From contig NZ_CP030771.1 in NCBI RefSeq assembly GCF_006088715.1, positions 2,728,001 through 2,792,000 of the forward strand: a DNA stretch of 64,000 nucleotides, given 5' to 3'. Of the stretch, positions 56,469 to 64,000 are shown in pieces (the first letter of the stretch is position 1; every line of letters begins with the position of its first letter). A model generated the notes under the pieces. It saw nothing but the letters and a program-made list of their open reading frames with translations. It made no database searches and had not been told where the DNA came from. Made by a program: the position numbers and the translations under genes. The DNA comes from Streptomyces sp. YIM 121038. GTDB lineage: Bacteria; Actinomycetota; Actinomycetes; Streptomycetales; Streptomycetaceae.

Positions 56469-57205
56469 CGGGACACGGCCTCCAGGGCCTCTTCGAGGGT
56501 GAACGCCTTCGCGTACAGCGCCTTGCCGACGATGGAGCCCTCGACGCCCTGCGGGACGAGCTCGGCGATGGCGCGCAGGTCGTCCAGGGACGAGACGCCG
56601 CCGGAGGCGACGACCGGGCGGTCGGTGGCCGCGCAGACGGTGCGCAGGAGCTCCAGGTTCGGGCCCTGGAGCGTGCCGTCCTTGGCGATGTCGGTGACCA
56701 CGTAGCGGGCGCAGCCCTCGGCGTTGAGGCGCTCCAGGGTCTCGTACAGGTCGCCGCCGTCGCGGGTCCAGCCGCGGCCGCGCAAGGTGGTGCCGCGCAC
56801 GTCGAGGCCGACGGCGATCTTGTCGCCGTGCTCGGCGATGACCTTGGCGACCCACTCGGGGGTCTCCAGGGCGGCCGTGCCGAGGTTGACGCGGGTGCAG
56901 CCGGTGGCGAGCGCGGCGGCCAGCGAGGCGTCGTCGCGGATGCCGCCGGAGAGCTCGACCTTGATGTCCATGGCCCCGGTGACCTCGGCGATCAGGTCGC
57001 GGTTGTCGCCGGTGCCGAAGGCGGCGTCGAGGTCGACCAGGTGCAGCCACTCGGCGCCCGCGCGCTGCCAGGCGAGGGCGGCCTCCAGGGGGGAGCCGTA
57101 CGAGGTCTCCGTGCCGGACTCGCCGTGCACGAGGCGGACGGCCTGGCCGTCGCGGACGTCGACGGCGGGGAGGAGTTCGAGCTTCGGGGCCGTGAGAGGG
57201 GCCAT
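56465..57205 (-). CDS. priA: Bifunctional phosphoribosyl isomerase A (HisA/TrpF)
   Basis: A 246-residue barrel acting on ProFAR (histidine) and phosphoribosylanthranilate (tryptophan), the only TrpF activity in actinobacteria. Catalytic Asp residues are in [16 protein letters not shown] and [23 protein letters not shown] and [12 protein letters not shown] bind phosphates. The W in [13 protein letters not shown] fits PriA more than HisA. ATG 57205 shares one base with the hisH stop. It links the his and trp sets found in this window. Confidence 0.95.
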   Translation of the reverse strand: MAPLTAPKLELLPAVDVRDGQAVRLVHGESGTETSYGSPLEAALAWQRAGAEWLHLVDLDAAFGTGDNRDLIAEVTGAMDIKVELSGGIRDDASLAAALATGCTRVNLGTAALETPEWVAKVIAEHGDKIAVGLDVRGTTLRGRGWTRDGGDLYETLERLNAEGCARYVVTDIAKDGTLQGPNLELLRTVCAATDRPVVASGGVSSLDDLRAIAELVPQGVEGSIVGKALYAKAFTLEEALEAVSR

Positions 57206-57855
57206 CAGAGGGTTCCGATCCAGTTCTTCAGCAGCTGCGCTCCGGCGTCGCCGGACTTCTCGGGGTGGAACTGCGTGGCCCACAGGGCGCCGTTCTCGAC
57301 GGCCGCCACGAAGGGCGAGCCGTGCGTGGCCCAGGTGACCTTGGGGGCGCGCATCGCGGGGTTCGCGACCTCCAGGGTCCAGTCCTGGACGGCGTACGAG
57401 TGCACGAAGTAGTAGCGCTCGTCCGCGGCCAGGCCGCGGAACAGCTCGGAGCCCTCGGGGGCCTCGACCGTGTTCCAGCCCATGTGGGGCACGACGTCGG
57501 CCTTCAGGGGCTCGACGGTGCCGGGCCACTCGTCCAGGCCCTCGGTCTCGACGCCGTGCTCGATGCCCTGGGCGAAGAGGATCTGCATGCCGACGCAGAT
57601 GCCCATGACGGGGCGGCCGCCGGACAGGCGGCGGCCGACGAGCCAGTCGCCGCGCACGGACCGCAGGCCCCGCATGCAGGCGGCGAAGGCGCCCACGCCG
57701 GGCACCAGGAGGCCGTCGGCGTTCATGGCCGTGTCGTAGTCACGGGTGATCTCGACGTCGGCGCCCACGCGCGCGAGGGCGCGCTCGGCGGACCGCACGT
57801 TCCCGAAGCCGTAGTCGAGGACGACGACCTTCTTGGCGGATCCGGCGGAGGTCAA
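57205..57855 (-). CDS. hisH: Imidazole glycerol phosphate synthase glutaminase subunit
   Basis: A class I amidotransferase of about 216 residues supplying ammonia to His[15 protein letters not shown] opens it; Cys is in [11 protein letters not shown], and His-Glu in [12 protein letters not shown]. Start: TTG at 57855 has GGAGGT six bases upstream and overlaps the previous TGA as TTGA, like its neighbours. The GTG at 57861, directly abutting GGAGGT, and another at 57894 are alternatives; neither has a placed ribosome site. Confidence 0.95.
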   Translation of the reverse strand: MTSAGSAKKVVVLDYGFGNVRSAERALARVGADVEITRDYDTAMNADGLLVPGVGAFAACMRGLRSVRGDWLVGRRLSGGRPVMGICVGMQILFAQGIEHGVETEGLDEWPGTVEPLKADVVPHMGWNTVEAPEGSELFRGLAADERYYFVHSYAVQDWTLEVANPAMRAPKVTWATHGSPFVAAVENGALWATQFHPEKSGDAGAQLLKNWIGTL

Positions 57856-58016
57856 TTCCACACCTCCAGGCGGACGATGCCCGCGAGCAGGCACATGCCC
57901 GCGCCGATGGAGAGCAGTGTGATCAGGCTCTTGGACTGCTTCTGCTTGGCGAAGGAGTAGACGCCGCCGAGCAGGAAGAGCCCGACGAAGATCAGCATGG
58001 TGGAGATGCCGTTCAT
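57852..58016 (-). CDS. 54-residue membrane protein in the his operon
   Basis: Two hydrophobic helices ([18 protein letters not shown] and [19 protein letters not shown]) joined by a basic AKQKQSKS loop, ending EVWN. It starts at ATG 58016, 5 bases after hisB, and its stop overlaps hisH, so it is coupled. No family recognised. Membrane location suggests it does not join catalysis but might tether or regulate. Confidence 0.82.
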   Translation of the reverse strand: MNGISTMLIFVGLFLLGGVYSFAKQKQSKSLITLLSIGAGMCLLAGIVRLEVWN

Positions 58017-58021
58017 GCGGT

Positions 58022-62917
<4,896 letters not shown>

Positions 62918-63052
62918 CGGCCCGGGGCACCGCCCGCGACGCCCCCGATTCGCGGCCGAACCGTTATGCGGCCCCGCACAACCAAGCCTTCGCCCCACCC
63001 GTCAACAGCAACGACCGCACCAGAACGTCCAGGCGTACGAGGGGGACCGCAC

Positions 63053-64000
63053 ATGCCGCTGCTGCGCGCCCTCATCCGCACGGCCCGCATGGTCCGGCAC
63101 ACCCCCCACCTGGCCGACGGCCTCCCCGCCGCCGACGAGGTGCTGCTCGACGTGCCGGACGACCGCCTCGGCCCGGCCCTCGTCGCCGCGGGCCGCGGCG
63201 ACCACGGTCCGGCCGCCAAGCTGCTCGCCACCACCCGCGAGGCCGCCGAGTGGGAGAACCGCGACCGGTACGCCACCCGCCTCGCCGCCTTCGCCCGCTC
63301 CCGGCCCGAGTGGTTCGACGACTGGCTGACCGTCGCCCCGCACGACCCGGACGCCCTGCTGCTCAAGGCCGAGCTGGCGGTGGTGCGCGGCTGGGAGTCG
63401 CCCGCGCGCGCCGAGCTCCTGCGCGAGGTGAGCCCGCTGATCACGGCGGCGGCCGCGGCCGACCCGCGCGACCCCGTGCCCTGGCGCGTGGCCCTCGACC
63501 ACGCCCGCGGCACCCACGCCTCGCACTCCGACTTCGAGGAGCTGTGGGGCCAGGCGGTGCGCCGCTCCTCGTACCACTACGGCTGTCACGCCTCGGCGCT
63601 GATGTACCTGTCGGCGGCCTGGTACGGCTCGCACACCGAGTGCTTCGACTTCGCGGAGCGCGCCGCCGCGGACGCGCTGCCCGGGTCGCTGATACAGGCG
63701 CTCCCGGTGCGCGCCGCGTTCGCGTACCTCGTGGGCGACGGCGGACGGCTGCCGCGCGGGCGCCTGGACGGGGCCGCCGACCTGGCCATCGCGCTCTCGG
63801 CCTCCTACGCCCCCGCCGACCCGTGGCCGGCCGAGGTGCGCAACCTCCTGGCGTACGTCCTCATCCGCCTGGAGCGCTGGCAGGAAGCGCTCGACCAGTT
63901 CCGGCTGATCGGCCCGTACGCGACCTCGTTCCCCTGGGACCGGATCGCCGACGACCCGCTCGGACAGTTCCTGGAGCTGCGCGACGGCGTCCGCATCGAG
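63053..64000 (+). CDS. Helical-repeat hypothetical protein (runs off window)
   Basis: The first 316 residues of a cytosolic protein starting MPLLRALIRTARMV. It is rich in Ala, Arg and Trp, with paired helices such as DPDALLLKAELAVVRGWES and WPAEVRNLLAYVLIRLERW that look TPR-like or DUF4034-like. AGGGGGAC precedes the ATG at 63053. The end is outside the window. It follows the membrane protein gene by 135 bases on the same strand, so possible cotranscription. Function not recognised. Confidence 0.82.
   Translation, partial: MPLLRALIRTARMVRHTPHLADGLPAADEVLLDVPDDRLGPALVAAGRGDHGPAAKLLATTREAAEWENRDRYATRLAAFARSRPEWFDDWLTVAPHDPDALLLKAELAVVRGWESPARAELLREVSPLITAAAAADPRDPVPWRVALDHARGTHASHSDFEELWGQAVRRSSYHYGCHASALMYLSAAWYGSHTECFDFAERAAADALPGSLIQALPVRAAFAYLVGDGGRLPRGRLDGAADLAIALSASYAPADPWPAEVRNLLAYVLIRLERWQEALDQFRLIGPYATSFPWDRIADDPLGQFLELRDGVRIE

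Overview
The window is chromosomal DNA of a Streptomyces-type actinomycete. GC content is very high, GTG starts are common, genes overlap by 1-4 bases in coupled operons, and the bifunctional PriA isomerase replaces a separate HisA/TrpF. Secreted proteins carry Tat signals or lipoboxes, and several intergenic repeat families of the Streptomyces kind are present. No tRNA, rRNA, CRISPR array, phage or insertion sequence was recognised.

Layout. 1-3.9 kb: 5' part of pyruvate kinase, a SIMPL-domain protein, a Tat-exported 5'-nucleotidase-type phosphoesterase and a small unknown. 3.9-8 kb: a coupled decarboxylase / amine N-monooxygenase pair of the hydroxamate-siderophore type and an NmrA-like protein. 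8-11 kb: aminopeptidase N and chorismate mutase. 11-17.2 kb: a carbohydrate locus with an AraC regulator, a GH35 beta-galactosidase and a secreted GH101 endo-alpha-N-acetylgalactosaminidase; both hydrolase promoters carry the same GTCCA direct repeat. 17.4-25.6 kb: two-component system, trypsin-like protease, zinc-peptidase-like protein, tyrosine phosphatase, VWA protein with alpha/beta hydrolase, and two unknowns. 25.6-29.9 kb: lipoprotein chitosanase and a sugar ABC transporter preceded by a DasR-like palindrome. 30.7-37.8 kb: gltB-gltD with a GlnR-box-like site, and a VIT/CCC1-type transporter.

38.0-46.0 kb is the most unusual part: a tight six-gene operon of three ADP-ribosylglycohydrolase-family proteins (one with two domains), a ribokinase, a class III CoA-transferase and a CitE-type lyase. 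A 100-bp array of 10-bp repeats lies in front of it, and intergenic-type repeat elements are translated in frame inside two of its genes. The gene content suggests salvage of a ribosylated compound, with ribose going to ribokinase and an acid being CoA-activated and cleaved; that is an inference.

46.0-55 kb: lgt, a DsbA-like protein, trpC-trpM-trpB-trpA, three small membrane proteins, trpE and hisI. 55.6-61.0 kb: the his operon hisD-hisC-hisB-(54-aa membrane protein)-hisH-priA-(38-aa microprotein)-hisF, all with 1-5 base gaps or overlaps, apparently from a leaderless promoter next to a perfect inverted repeat. 61.3-64 kb: a membrane protein with a repeat-rich N-terminal region and the start of a helical-repeat protein running off the window.
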